A stretch of DNA of 64,000 nucleotides, taken from Hyphomicrobium sp. ghe19 (GTDB taxonomy: Bacteria; Pseudomonadota; Alphaproteobacteria; Rhizobiales; Hyphomicrobiaceae). The notes beneath the pieces are model-generated. The model saw nothing but the letters and a program-made list of their open reading frames with translations. It did not search any database and was not told the DNA's origin. Positions 15,476 through 24,955 of the stretch are shown here, piece after piece (position 1 is the stretch's first letter; every line of letters begins with the position of its first letter). The stretch covers positions 1,302,001 through 1,366,000 of the forward strand of contig NZ_LR743509.1 of NCBI RefSeq assembly GCF_902712875.1, in the 5' to 3' direction. The position numbers were made by a program, and so were the translations under genes.

Positions 15476-17152
15476 ATGTCCGTGAAGTCCGATATCGAAA
15501 TTGCACGCGAAGCAAAGATTAAGCCCATCGCGGAGGTTGCCGCCAAGGTCGGCGTTCCATCGCACGCACTCATTCCTTATGGGTGGACCAAGGCCAAAAT
15601 TTCGTCCGACTATCTCAAAGACATTGAAAGTTTCAGCGACGGCAAGGTCATCCTTGTAACCGCCATCAGTCCGACGCCGGCGGGCGAGGGCAAGACGACG
15701 ACGACCGTCGGTCTCAGCGACGGCTTGAACCACATCGGCAAGAAGGCGATCGCGGCGCTGCGCGAACCGTCGCTCGGGCCATGCTTCGGCGTCAAGGGCG
15801 GCGCGGCGGGCGGCGGCTACGCCCAGGTCGTGCCGATGGAGGACATCAACCTCCACTTCACCGGCGACTTCCATGCGATCACGAGCGCCCACAATCTGCT
15901 GTCGGCGTTGATCGACAACCACATCTACTGGGGCAACGCGCTGGGCATCGACCAGCGGCGCATCGGCTGGAAGCGCGTGCTCGACATGAACGATCGCGCG
16001 CTGCGCTCGATCGTCAATTCCTTGGGCGGTGTTTCGAACGGCTTCCCGCGCGAGGACGGCTTCGATATCACCGTCGCCTCCGAGGTCATGGCGATCCTCT
16101 GCCTGTCGAAGGATCTGAAGGATCTCGAGAACCGTCTCGGCAACATCGTCGTCGCCTACACGCGCGATAAGAAGCCGATCCGCGCTCGCGACTTGAAGGC
16201 CGACGGCGCCATGACGGTGCTCTTGAAGGACGCCTTGCAGCCGAACCTGGTGCAGACGCTCGAGAACAACCCGGTGTTCATCCACGGCGGTCCGTTCGCC
16301 AACATCGCGCATGGCTGCAACTCGGTGCTGGCGACGAAAACGGCGATGAAACTTGCCGATTACGTCGTGACCGAAGCCGGTTTCGGCGCCGACTTGGGTG
16401 CCGAGAAGTTCTTCGACATCAAGTGCCGCAAGGCCGGCATCGCGCCGTCCGTCGTCGTCATCGTCGCCACCGTCCGCGCGCTGAAGATGCACGGCGGCAT
16501 CGCCAAGGATGATCTCAAGGCCGAGAACGCGGCAGCGGTCGCCAAGGGCTGCGAAAACCTCAAGCGGCACATCGAGAACGTCAACAAGTTCGGCGTGCCG
16601 GCGGTCGTCGCGGTCAACAAGTTCATCACCGACACCGACGCTGAAATCGCCGAGGTTCAGAAAGCGGCCGAAAGCATGGGCACGAAGGCGTTCCTGTGCA
16701 CGCACTGGGCCGATGGCGGCAAGGGCACGGAGGGGCTGGCGCATCACGTCGTCAAGGTGATCGACGAAGGCAAGGCGAACTTCAAGCCGCTCTATCCCGA
16801 CGACATGAAGCTGCGCGACAAGGTGAAGACGATCGCGACGGAAATCTATCGCGCCGCCGACATCTCCTGCGATGCGAGCGTCGAAAATCAGTTCAAGGAT
16901 CTGGAAGCCGCGGGCTTCGGGCACTTCCCGGTGTGCATGGCGAAGACGCAGTACTCGTTCTCGACCGACGCCTCGAAGCGCGGCGCGCCGACGGGCCACA
17001 TCGTGCCGATCCGCGAGCTCAGACTCTCCGCCGGCGCCGAGTTCATCGTCGTCGTCACGGGTGAGATCATGACGATGCCGGGCCTGCCGAAGGTTCCATC
17101 CGCCGACTCGATCCGCCTCGACGACAAGGGCCAGATCCAGGGACTGTTCTAA
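15476..17152 (+). CDS. ftfL: formate--tetrahydrofolate ligase
   Basis: The enzyme joins formate to tetrahydrofolate with ATP, feeding C1 units into biosynthesis and, in serine-cycle methylotrophs, into assimilation. The ATP loop is [13 protein letters not shown] near residues 66-77, and the substrate region [19 protein letters not shown] follows. The 558-residue length is the normal FTHFS size and the product is complete. GAGGGGAAG lies a few bases before the ATG. A probable stem-loop follows the gene, and folD starts 149 bases further on. Confidence 0.96.
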   Translation: MSVKSDIEIAREAKIKPIAEVAAKVGVPSHALIPYGWTKAKISSDYLKDIESFSDGKVILVTAISPTPAGEGKTTTTVGLSDGLNHIGKKAIAALREPSLGPCFGVKGGAAGGGYAQVVPMEDINLHFTGDFHAITSAHNLLSALIDNHIYWGNALGIDQRRIGWKRVLDMNDRALRSIVNSLGGVSNGFPREDGFDITVASEVMAILCLSKDLKDLENRLGNIVVAYTRDKKPIRARDLKADGAMTVLLKDALQPNLVQTLENNPVFIHGGPFANIAHGCNSVLATKTAMKLADYVVTEAGFGADLGAEKFFDIKCRKAGIAPSVVVIVATVRALKMHGGIAKDDLKAENAAAVAKGCENLKRHIENVNKFGVPAVVAVNKFITDTDAEIAEVQKAAESMGTKAFLCTHWADGGKGTEGLAHHVVKVIDEGKANFKPLYPDDMKLRDKVKTIATEIYRAADISCDASVENQFKDLEAAGFGHFPVCMAKTQYSFSTDASKRGAPTGHIVPIRELRLSAGAEFIVVVTGEIMTMPGLPKVPSADSIRLDDKGQIQGLF

Positions 17153-17157
17153 CAGTA

Positions 17158-17200
17158 GCCGCTGGCGGCTCTCCCAGTTGGGAGTCGCCGGCGCCAACAA
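17158..17200 (+). terminator. imperfect stem-loop after ftfL
   Basis: GGCGGCTCTCCCA and TGGGAGTCGCCGGCGCC form a GC-rich stem with one bulge immediately after the ftfL stop. There is no U-run, so this may be a weak terminator or an mRNA-stabilising hairpin between ftfL and folD. Confidence 0.35.
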
Positions 17201-17301
17201 AATATGATGCGCCGGACGCGCTCGAAATGCCTCGATCAAATTTCTACCAACGCGTTCGAGGAGTCTTCTGAGAGCGCAGCAACACTTCAGCGAGCAACAC
17301 A

Positions 17302-18213
17302 ATGACAGCCAAAATTATCGACGGTAAGGCCGTGGCAGCTGGTGTTCGTCAAGAGTGCCGGCAACGGGTTGACGTTCTCAAAAAGAAATTTGGTGTGTCA
17401 CCGGGCCTTGCCGTCATCATGGTCGGAGAAGACCCGGCGTCGGCCGTGTATGTGCGAAAGAAAATACAGGCCTGCGCTGACGTCGGCATCGATTCTCGCA
17501 AGTTTCTGTTTCCGGCCGACGTAGAGCAGTCAGCCGTCATCGACAAAATTGCAGAGCTCAGCGCCAACCCGTCGATCAACGGAATCCTGGTGCAGCTGCC
17601 ACTGCCGAAACATTTCGACGTCAAGGCGGTGCTCGGCGCCATCGATCAGGAGAAGGATGTCGACGGTTTTCATCTCTACAACGTCGGTGGCTTGGTCATC
17701 GGCGATACGGTGTTCCCGCCGTGCACGCCTTACGGCGTCATGCTGATGCTCGATAGTGCGGGCGTCGAGGTTTCCGGTCGCAACGCGGTCGTTGTCGGTG
17801 CGAGCAACATTGTCGGCAAGCCGATGGCGCTGATGTTGATGCAGCGCGAGGCGACGGTTTCGGTTTGTCACGCGAAGACACGCGATCTCGCACAATTCAC
17901 CATTCTTGCCGACATTCTGATCGTGGCGGCGGGGTATCCCAATCTCATAACGGCGCCGATGGTCAAGTCGGGCGCGGTCGTCATCGATGTCGGCATCAAT
18001 CGCCTGGCGAACGGTCAGCTGGTGGGTGATTGCGATTTTGAAGGTGTGAGCCGACGCGCATCGATGATCACGCCCGTTCCGGGCGGTGTCGGCCCCATGA
18101 CGGTGACCATGCTGCTCGTCAACACGATCAACTCGGCCGAGCGCTCTCTGAATGCCGCCGGTCATCAGCCTATGCTTGGCCGTTCCACTTGTGCTGCGAC
18201 ATCGGGCGTTTGA
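17302..18213 (+). CDS. folD: methylenetetrahydrofolate dehydrogenase/methenyl-THF cyclohydrolase
   Basis: This bifunctional enzyme interconverts methylene-, methenyl- and formyl-tetrahydrofolate. Recognisable blocks are YVRKK with the catalytic lysine, VDGFHLYNVG, PCTPYGVM, the NADP site GASNIVGKPMALML, and the C-terminal PVPGGVGPMT. Length 303 is typical with a short extra tail. With ftfL directly upstream it completes the route between formate and methylene-tetrahydrofolate. Confidence 0.95.
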   Translation: MTAKIIDGKAVAAGVRQECRQRVDVLKKKFGVSPGLAVIMVGEDPASAVYVRKKIQACADVGIDSRKFLFPADVEQSAVIDKIAELSANPSINGILVQLPLPKHFDVKAVLGAIDQEKDVDGFHLYNVGGLVIGDTVFPPCTPYGVMLMLDSAGVEVSGRNAVVVGASNIVGKPMALMLMQREATVSVCHAKTRDLAQFTILADILIVAAGYPNLITAPMVKSGAVVIDVGINRLANGQLVGDCDFEGVSRRASMITPVPGGVGPMTVTMLLVNTINSAERSLNAAGHQPMLGRSTCAATSGV

Positions 18214-18413
18214 GCTAAGCGCGCCAAACATGGCCGCGTAAATACCTGAGCGGGCGCATGCGATCACGCGCCTTCGGCGAGGGCCACACTGCTCTGCACA
18301 AACATTCGTCTTCAGCCTAAGCTTGCAACTCGCCGTCGAAGTCACTTAGTGTTCCTGTGGGGAAGGCCATCTTTCCGCGCGCGATCTTTTGGGTGTTCTT
18401 ACCGCGGTGCAAT

Positions 18414-19382
18414 ATGTCTTCGAACAACACTCGGCACGATGATTTTTTCCGGAATCTCGATTGGAATCTATTCAAGATCTTCTGCATCATTGCTGAAACC
18501 GGCGGCGTCACAGCGGCGGCGGAGCTTTTGCGTCGCAAGCAACCCTCCATAAGTCTCGCACTGCAGCGTCTCGAAGGTCATCTCAATGTGCGTCTCTGCG
18601 AACGCGGCCCGAGCGGTTTCGAGCTGACCGACGAGGGCCGGGCGCTCGCCAACACATGCATGAAGCTGAAGTCGCTGATTCGCGGCATTCCGGATGCGAT
18701 GGCTGACACGCTCAACACTGTCAGCGGCCCAGTGCGCATCAAAATGATCAGCAATGTCGTCAGCGAAATTCTCGATGACGTCATCATGTCGTTTCACAGG
18801 AAGTGTCCGAATGTCGAACTGATCGTCGATGTGGCCAGCTGGTCGGATGTCATCAATGCGCTGCTTCGGAAGGAGATCGACATCGGCGTCGCGCCATCGC
18901 GCAGCAAACGCGCCGACCTCATCTATCATCCGTTGTTTCGCGAGACGCATCGTCCCTATTGCGGGCGCGGTCATCGCCTCTATGGTCAGAAAATTCTCGA
19001 TCCTAAAGCACTGGCGCAAGAACCTTTCATCCTGACAGGCGCCGATGAACCCGACCAGCTCTCAGATTTTCGGCTCAAATACGGAATTGGGCAAAAGGTT
19101 TCTGGAATTTCTCAGCATCTCGAAGAGGCGCGCCGACTGGCAATCCTGGGAGTTGGGCTTTGCTTCCTACCCGATGGTTATGCAGCACCCGATGTTTCCT
19201 CGGGCCGACTGTGGCCGCTGCTAGGCAGGCGCAACGCGCCGGCCATGGAGATATTTATCATCTCGAATCCAGACCGGCCTTGGCACACGGCGCACATCTT
19301 GTTCATCGAAGAGTTGAAAGCGATAATCTGCGAAGCAAAGCGGGTTCGCTCACTCGTCAGCGCTGACGACGCGATTGACTAG
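18414..19382 (+). CDS. LysR-type regulator downstream of folD
   Basis: From the ATG at 18414 the product is 322 residues and aligns from its first residues with the LysR protein at 12453-13370 (RNLDWNLFKIF versus RNLDWNLLKTF), which supports this start over the GTG at 18357. The helix-turn-helix is VTAAAELLRRKQPSISLAL. The pair flanks the EamA, FMN reductase, ftfL and folD genes, so control of folate C1 flow is a fair guess, not shown by sequence. Its own promoter lies in the 200 bases after folD. Confidence 0.88.
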   Translation: MSSNNTRHDDFFRNLDWNLFKIFCIIAETGGVTAAAELLRRKQPSISLALQRLEGHLNVRLCERGPSGFELTDEGRALANTCMKLKSLIRGIPDAMADTLNTVSGPVRIKMISNVVSEILDDVIMSFHRKCPNVELIVDVASWSDVINALLRKEIDIGVAPSRSKRADLIYHPLFRETHRPYCGRGHRLYGQKILDPKALAQEPFILTGADEPDQLSDFRLKYGIGQKVSGISQHLEEARRLAILGVGLCFLPDGYAAPDVSSGRLWPLLGRRNAPAMEIFIISNPDRPWHTAHILFIEELKAIICEAKRVRSLVSADDAID

Positions 19383-19610
19383 CTAAAGTCCAGGCCGATC
19401 TACGCCGGATTCAAATAGGCACGCGGATTGAGTGCGCAGCCAGTGCTAGATCGCGTTCGCGCTGCAGCATAGGTGCTGTCAATGCTTTCCATTTGAATTT
19501 TGGACGTTTTATAAAACAGTCCTGCGCCGTTACCTTCCTCACGACAACTTAGATCGAGCAAAACATAGATTTTGCAGACTTTGTCGGGAGGTAGAGCCTT
19601 GGAAGGTGCG

Positions 19611-20495
19611 ATGTCGAAATCGCGCGACGCTTCGTCTTTCTCGCAACAAAATTTGCCGAGTGGGAACACCGAAGCCGCGCCAATATATATTCCGCCGAAA
19701 GAAAGATTCCTCGAATTTCGAAGGCAGCCGAGCGCGCAGCGGGCTTCGGTGTTGGCGTGCATCGGAGCGTTGTTGTTCCTTGGTGTGTGGGAGTTCGGCC
19801 ACTATCTGACGCCGGCATCGGCCCGCAAGTTCTTTCCGTCCATCGGCGAGGTGGGCTCCGCCCTTTATGTCTTGTTCGCCGAGCGCAACTTCCTGCATGA
19901 CGTCTCGGTGAGCTGTTGGCGAATTTTCGTCAGCTTCCTGGCAGCTTCCGCGATTGCTGTGCCGATCGGCATTCTGATGGGAAGTTTCGGCAACGTTCGC
20001 GCTCTCTTGAATCCGACGCTGACGGCCTGGCGATATCTGCCTGCCGCTTCGTTCATTCCGCTCCTCCTCGTTTGGTTTGGTCCGACCGATCAAGCGAAGA
20101 TTGCGCTGCTCTTCATCGGCGTCATCTTCTTCCTGATCTCGCTGGTGCTGGACAATACGACCGCCATCCAGAAGGAGTTTGTGGAAGCTGGACTGACGAT
20201 GGGCGCATCACGCCGCACCATTCTCACAGGCATCGTGGTGCCGGCAGCTCTTCCAGCGATCTTCGATTCCATGCGCAACATGGTTGCGGTGAGCTGGACG
20301 TATCTCGTCATCGCCGAAATCGTCGGAGCGCAGGATGGCATTGGCGCCGTGATGATGCGTGCCGGACGTTTTCTCAACGTCGACGTGATCATGGCGGGCA
20401 TCGTTACCATCGGTGCACTGGGGCTTCTCACAGATCTCATTTTCCGGGGCATTTGCCGCGCGCTGTTCCCGTGGAACGTCGAGCGGAGGTCGTAA
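19611..20495 (+). CDS. ABC transporter permease (SsuC/TauC/NMT1-associated type)
   Basis: The 294-residue protein has about six hydrophobic segments and the inner-membrane component signature EFVEAGLTMGASRRTILTGIV (in part), the EAA loop that contacts the ATPase. This class imports sulfonates, pyrimidine precursors, nitrate or small nitrogen compounds. GGAAGG precedes the ATG at 19611; in-frame TTG codons upstream are weaker starts. The ATPase gene starts two bases after the stop codon, so the two are tightly coupled. Confidence 0.88.
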   Translation: MSKSRDASSFSQQNLPSGNTEAAPIYIPPKERFLEFRRQPSAQRASVLACIGALLFLGVWEFGHYLTPASARKFFPSIGEVGSALYVLFAERNFLHDVSVSCWRIFVSFLAASAIAVPIGILMGSFGNVRALLNPTLTAWRYLPAASFIPLLLVWFGPTDQAKIALLFIGVIFFLISLVLDNTTAIQKEFVEAGLTMGASRRTILTGIVVPAALPAIFDSMRNMVAVSWTYLVIAEIVGAQDGIGAVMMRAGRFLNVDVIMAGIVTIGALGLLTDLIFRGICRALFPWNVERRS

Positions 20496-20496
20496 C

Positions 20497-21303
20497 ATGA
20501 ACATCGTCGCAAAGGATTTTACGCCGGTGACAACCGTTCCACCCCTCAAGGCGTCCCGCATCAGCAAGGAGTATCTGGGCGGGTCGTTCAAGGCGCTCGA
20601 CGACGTGTCGTTCGAGCTGCAGGAGAACCAAATCACAGCGTTCGTCGGGCCGTCAGGGTGCGGAAAGACGACGATGCTGCGGATCATCGCGGGGCTCGAA
20701 TATCCCACACGCGGACGGCTGGAAGTTTTCGGCAAGAACGTGCAGGGACCTGGTCCCGATCGCGGCATGATCTTCCAAGCCTATACGTCGTTCCCCTGGC
20801 TCACCGCCATGCAGAACGTCGAATACGGCATGAAAATTCTCAAGGTTCCGGCTGCAGAACGCCGCGAACGCACGATGAATTTTCTCAAGCTCGTACATCT
20901 CGAGAAGTTTGCGGACACCTATCCGCGCAGTTTGTCCGGAGGCATGAAGCAACGCGTCGCTCTCGCTCGAACGCTGGCGCAGAACCCGGCGATCATCCTG
21001 ATGGATGAGCCTTTCGGCGCGTTGGACGCACAGGTGCGTTGGGAGATGCAGGAACTCATGATCGAGTTGATCGAGCGTGAGAAGAAGACGGTCGTCGCAA
21101 TCACGCACGACATCGAGGAAGCCATCTATCTGGCTGATCGCATCATTTTCTTCAGCCGGCAGCCAGGCCGCATCAAAGCCGATATTCCGCTCACTTTCAA
21201 AGGCGGACGGCGCATCAAGCAGAAAGAAGAGCTGCTGGAACTGCCGGGGTATGCGGAGCTCGAGCGTCAGCTCTTTGCGATGATGCGCGAGGAAATCAAA
21301 TAG
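20497..21303 (+). CDS. ABC transporter ATP-binding protein
   Basis: All ABC ATPase motifs are present: Walker A GPSGCGKTT, signature LSGGMKQR, Walker B ILMDEPFGALD, and the switch histidine in AITHDIEEA. The family is the nitrate/sulfonate/taurine type (SsuB/TauB). The ATG at 20497 is preceded by CGGAGG; the upstream extension to 20413 would lie within the permease gene and is rejected. The 268-residue product is of normal length. It energises import with the permease and binding protein on either side. Confidence 0.92.
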   Translation: MNIVAKDFTPVTTVPPLKASRISKEYLGGSFKALDDVSFELQENQITAFVGPSGCGKTTMLRIIAGLEYPTRGRLEVFGKNVQGPGPDRGMIFQAYTSFPWLTAMQNVEYGMKILKVPAAERRERTMNFLKLVHLEKFADTYPRSLSGGMKQRVALARTLAQNPAIILMDEPFGALDAQVRWEMQELMIELIEREKKTVVAITHDIEEAIYLADRIIFFSRQPGRIKADIPLTFKGGRRIKQKEELLELPGYAELERQLFAMMREEIK

Positions 21304-21363
21304 CCAATCAGCTTCGACGACGTGAATCCAAAGGATCGAAGATCGTTCAGGAGACGGCATAAA

Positions 21364-22509
21364 ATGAAAAACAAGTCGTTTACGAACACGTTTCTCGCTC
21401 TCGGGTTGCTGGCGACTGCGGCGCCAGTGGCCGCGCCTCGGGCGAGCGCAGCAGAAAAAGTCAGCGTGGCGATCATATCGTTCTCGCCTTATGCGCCCTG
21501 GTACATCGTCAAGGCGAAAGGCCTCGCCAAGGATATCGATCTCGACGTCAAAATCATTGAGGGCATAACCGAAAAGAATGCGGCCATTACGTCAGGCCAG
21601 GTCCAATGCATGAACAACACCATGGACAGCATGGTGTTGGCGCGCGCGGGCGACCTGCCGGTCAAGGTCGTCGCGTTCTCGGATATGTCCTACGGCCTCG
21701 ACAAGATGGTGGTCACGAAGGACATCAATTCTGTTGAAGATTTCAAGGGTAAGAAGTTTGGCGCCGACTACGGATTTCTCAATCATATGTGGATGCTGCT
21801 GACCCTCAAGAGGGCCGGCATCGACATGAAGGAGCTGCACCACGCGGTCATGCTTCCCCAGGAAAGCGCTGCTGCTTTCGCCAGCGGCGGCACGGACATC
21901 GACGTCAACTACGATCCGTTCGCCGCCCAATCCTTGAAGCGCGATGGAGCCAAGATATTCAAATCGAGCCTTACGGATCGCACTTGGGAACGCGGGCTCA
22001 TATCCGATGCCATCGCCTGCAACGAAGCATGGCTCGCCGAGAAGCCGGCGGTCGCCAAGGAGCTGCTTCGCGCGTGGTTCGAGGCGGTCAACTGGTGGAA
22101 GGAGAACCCGGAGGAAGGTGATGCGATCGTCGCCGCCGGTCTTTCGTGGCCCGTTGCCGACGTGAAGCTCAATCAGTACGGCGCGATCATGCTCAACATC
22201 AACCAGAACATGGGTGCACTTGGCCTGCAGGGCGGCAAACCTCTTTGCGAAAGCCTGCCTGAGGAAGCTCCTCGCGCTCCTGATGGCAAAGGCTGGGGTT
22301 CGCTGTTTAACGGGCCCGATTGCGCTGCCGGTTATGCGGAAGCGACCTGGGATCTATTCAGCGACACGTATCTCGCCGCCGGCGTTTCCCAGAAGAAGGT
22401 GAAATCGCGCGAGGCGTTCGATTCATCGATCCTCTCCGCGCTCGCGGCGGACGGCTTTGCGGCCAAGTACCCGTCGAACAAATGGATCGGCCGGCTCGGT
22501 CCTCAGTAG
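21364..22509 (+). CDS. NMT1/ThiY-like substrate-binding protein
   Basis: From the ATG at 21364 (after CAGGAGA) the 381-residue product begins with a signal peptide of about 30 residues ending ASAAEK. It continues as an NMT1/ThiY-type periplasmic binding protein, with SFSPYAPWYIVKAKGLAKD and the hinge segment TSGQVQCMNNTMDSM. Ligands of this family include small nitrogenous cations, thiamine precursors and sulfonates. The neighbouring ureohydrolase suggests a guanidino or related compound. It supplies the ligand specificity of the importer. Confidence 0.88.
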   Translation: MKNKSFTNTFLALGLLATAAPVAAPRASAAEKVSVAIISFSPYAPWYIVKAKGLAKDIDLDVKIIEGITEKNAAITSGQVQCMNNTMDSMVLARAGDLPVKVVAFSDMSYGLDKMVVTKDINSVEDFKGKKFGADYGFLNHMWMLLTLKRAGIDMKELHHAVMLPQESAAAFASGGTDIDVNYDPFAAQSLKRDGAKIFKSSLTDRTWERGLISDAIACNEAWLAEKPAVAKELLRAWFEAVNWWKENPEEGDAIVAAGLSWPVADVKLNQYGAIMLNINQNMGALGLQGGKPLCESLPEEAPRAPDGKGWGSLFNGPDCAAGYAEATWDLFSDTYLAAGVSQKKVKSREAFDSSILSALAADGFAAKYPSNKWIGRLGPQ

Positions 22510-22572
22510 TGACGGCAGGACCCATCAACTCCGCGATTGTCTGCATAACTAAACAGTAAAGGTCATTCCGAA

Positions 22573-23802
22573 ATGGCGCGCAGTCCTAAAGATCACGATC
22601 ACGACCATCCCCATACGCATCGTCACGGCCACTCGCATGGCGTCCGGCGCGAAGATACGCATGGCGCGAAGAGCATGGAGACGTTGTCTCGCATCTCCCA
22701 GATCAAGCAGGGCGAAGAAGTGTCTCGATCACTTCAGTATGGGCTTGAGGCGGCCTCATCCGTCGTCGATCGCAACATCTCGTTGTTCAGCCGTGGCCAT
22801 CAGCCGGCGTTCGCCGGGATCAATACCTTCATGAAGGCGCCGTACTGCGAGGACATCCGCAAGATCGGCGACTACCAGGCGGCTTTTGTCGGCGCGCCAT
22901 TCGACTCGGCGACGACCTACAGGCCCGGTACGCGCTTTGGGCCGCAAGCGGTTCGCCGGATCTCGGCGCTCTACGACGGCTACTGGTTCGACGGCGGTGT
23001 CGATATCTATGAGGAACTCGATCTTTGCGATGCCGGCGACATCTTCGTCATTCCGGGCAACATCGAGAAGACGTTCGACCAGGTGACGAAGGCCGTTTCG
23101 CACATTTACACGTCGGGCGTCTTCCCGATCATCTGCGGCGGCGATCACAGCTTGGGCTTCCCCAACGTGCGGGGCATTGCTCCGCACATCGACGGCAACG
23201 TCGGCATCATCCACATCGACCGGCACATCGATATCCAAGAGAAGGATATGGATGAGCGCATGCATACGACGCCTTGGTTCTGGACGACGAACGAGGGAAC
23301 GCACGCCTCGCATCGCGACCATAGCCACATGCACGATGTCGGTTTGCCCAACTGCCATCCGAAGAATCTCGTGCAGATCGGCATCGGCGGCTGGTACGGC
23401 AATCGTCCGGGAACGGCGGTTGCGAAGCGCCGCGGAACGAGCGTGCTGACGATGCACGACGTGCAGCATTTCGGCCCGAAGAAGGCCGCCGAAATTGCGC
23501 TCGAGATGGCCTGGGAAGGCTGCAAGGCGGTCTACCTGTCGTTCGATATCGACTCGATCGATCCGGGGTTTGCACCCGGCACCGGTTCGCCGGAGCCCGG
23601 CGGGCTGCTGCCGCGCGAAGCTTTCGAGATGATTCATACGATAGCAGCGGAAGGCCTATGCGGCATGGAAGTCGTCGAGGTGTCGCCGCCGTACGACGTC
23701 AACGACAACACCGCGCAGCTCGCCTGCCGGGTCGTGCTCGATGTGCTTGGAACTCTGGTGGCGAATGGCAAGCTCGGCCATCGCAGCAAAGTCATGAAAT
23801 AG
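22573..23802 (+). CDS. histidine-rich ureohydrolase (agmatinase/guanidine hydrolase-like)
   Basis: This arginase-superfamily enzyme of 409 residues has the dinuclear metal motifs ICGGDHS (His192), IHIDRHID (Asp216, His218, Asp220) and SFDIDSIDP (Asp325, Asp327), then GTGSPEPGGL. The usual D-A-H-x-D is D-R-H-x-D here, a feature I recall from the cyanobacterial nickel-dependent guanidine hydrolase Sll1077. Residues 8-22 hold eight histidines alternating with other residues, and a second His cluster lies at 244-262. It should release urea or ammonia from an imported guanidino compound; the exact substrate is unknown. A HupE/UreJ gene follows by 11 bases. Confidence 0.88.
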   Translation: MARSPKDHDHDHPHTHRHGHSHGVRREDTHGAKSMETLSRISQIKQGEEVSRSLQYGLEAASSVVDRNISLFSRGHQPAFAGINTFMKAPYCEDIRKIGDYQAAFVGAPFDSATTYRPGTRFGPQAVRRISALYDGYWFDGGVDIYEELDLCDAGDIFVIPGNIEKTFDQVTKAVSHIYTSGVFPIICGGDHSLGFPNVRGIAPHIDGNVGIIHIDRHIDIQEKDMDERMHTTPWFWTTNEGTHASHRDHSHMHDVGLPNCHPKNLVQIGIGGWYGNRPGTAVAKRRGTSVLTMHDVQHFGPKKAAEIALEMAWEGCKAVYLSFDIDSIDPGFAPGTGSPEPGGLLPREAFEMIHTIAAEGLCGMEVVEVSPPYDVNDNTAQLACRVVLDVLGTLVANGKLGHRSKVMK

Positions 23803-23813
23803 GAGGGCGTACG

Positions 23814-24437
23814 ATGAGACATTCACGCGTGCAAAACGTTCTAAAGGCCATCGGCGCGGGCTCGATCCTGATGGTGGTTGCGGCCGCTCCAGCCTCGGCT
23901 CACGTCGGGCTCGGTGCGGTCCACACGTTCAGTCAGGGCTTTCTGCATCCGATGAGCGGCATCGACCATATCATCGCAATGGTGGCCGTCGGTTTCTTTG
24001 CAATGAACGTGGGAGGGGCAGGGCGCTGGCTCGTGCCTACGGCATTCGTCGCGGCGATGATGTTTGGCGGCTGGCTCGGCTATGAGGGTTGGCCGCTGCC
24101 AATGGTCGAACAAGGTATCGGCTTGTCCGTCGTTGCCTTGAGCTTGGCAGTGGCCGTCGGCGTTCGACCGCCGACCGTCATTGCGATGGCGGCGGTTGGG
24201 CTGTTCGCTGTTTTCCATGGTCACGCTCATGGTAACGAGGGAGCTGGGCTCGGCTTCGCATTCCTTCCCTATGCTGCGGGATTCGTTGTCGCGACGGCGC
24301 TCCTGCACATTTCGGGAATGGCCTCGAGCGTCTGTCTCGATCAGCTGAAGCCATCGCTCGCGCTAGCGCTCAAGAGAGCAACAGGTGTAATCGGCGCGGT
24401 GGCGGGCGCGTCTCTGCTTCTCGGGTTGATGAGCTGA
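23814..24437 (+). CDS. hupE: HupE/UreJ nickel permease-like protein
   Basis: The 207-residue protein has a signal-like N-terminus ending ASAHVG, then FLHPMSGIDHIIAMV, the HP-x5-DH motif of HupE/UreJ, a second His patch FHGHAHGNEG, and about six hydrophobic segments. Family members bring nickel into the cell for hydrogenase or urease. No hydrogenase or urease gene is in this window, so the nickel is presumably for the ureohydrolase just upstream. AGGAGGG overlaps the ureohydrolase stop and drives translation from ATG 23814. Confidence 0.88.
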   Translation: MRHSRVQNVLKAIGAGSILMVVAAAPASAHVGLGAVHTFSQGFLHPMSGIDHIIAMVAVGFFAMNVGGAGRWLVPTAFVAAMMFGGWLGYEGWPLPMVEQGIGLSVVALSLAVAVGVRPPTVIAMAAVGLFAVFHGHAHGNEGAGLGFAFLPYAAGFVVATALLHISGMASSVCLDQLKPSLALALKRATGVIGAVAGASLLLGLMS

Positions 24438-24452
24438 GACGGCATTCAAAAC

Positions 24453-24485
24453 GAGGCAAGTCTCGATGGAGACTTGCCTCATTTT
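24453..24485 (+). terminator. strong intrinsic terminator after hupE
   Basis: GAGGCAAGTCTC (24453-24464) and GAGACTTGCCTC (24469-24480) are perfectly complementary over 12 bases around a GATG loop and are followed by ATTTT. It ends the importer-ureohydrolase-nickel operon, and may also serve the convergent globin operon. Confidence 0.9.
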
Positions 24486-24538
24486 CAATAGTGGCCACGG
24501 CCGCGTGGGCGGTCGTTTTTATTTTTTGAGGACTGGCC

Positions 24539-24955
24539 TCAGGGCATGCACCTCATTTTTGCACTCTGATTTTCGAGCGCGTTCGCTACAACGCGAAAAT
24601 GTTTCATCAACGTGGCTCCGATGTCGGGCGCTATTCCGACCCGATCAATCGCTTTCGACATGCAGAGAAGCCAGACGTCTTTTTCCGCAGTTCCGATTTC
24701 GACGTGGCGGTGCATTTCGCGAACATCGGAGTGACCGTATTTTTCGACATAGAGTTTCGGCCCGCCCAAGAAGCCGGAAAGGAAATTGAACTGCTCAATT
24801 CGCGAATGTGCAACGCCGTGTCCTCTGAGATGCAGCAGGTGTAAAATTTCGCCTTCCGGTTCCGTTTCCACAATGTCGTAGAAGACGTCGACGAGCTTCT
24901 GTACCCGGCTTGCGCCTCCCATCTGTTCGTACAGCGATACAACCATCGATCTCAT
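24539..24955 (-). CDS. group II truncated haemoglobin
   Basis: The 138-residue protein shows the group II 2-on-2 globin pattern: SLYEQMGG at the A helix, VDVFYDIV at the B helix, QFNFLSGFLGGPKLYVEKYGH across the E-F region, the proximal histidine at His82 or His84, and KDVWLLCMSKA at the G helix. Group II globins bind O2 and can destroy NO or peroxide. Its start overlaps the stop of the nitronate monooxygenase gene by four bases (ATGA), so it is the last gene of an operon led by the Rrf2 regulator. Confidence 0.9.
   Translation of the reverse strand: MRSMVVSLYEQMGGASRVQKLVDVFYDIVETEPEGEILHLLHLRGHGVAHSRIEQFNFLSGFLGGPKLYVEKYGHSDVREMHRHVEIGTAEKDVWLLCMSKAIDRVGIAPDIGATLMKHFRVVANALENQSAKMRCMP

Noticed and set aside
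15302..17302. A 666-codon open frame on the minus strand
   Set aside because: It lies opposite the well-supported ftfL gene, has Arg/Asp/His-rich repetitive composition and no recognisable domain; it is the antisense of a GC-rich gene.
19383..19610. Guanidine-I (ykkC) riboswitch before the ABC operon
   Set aside because: I looked for the conserved riboswitch core and could not find it; this does not exclude another control element.
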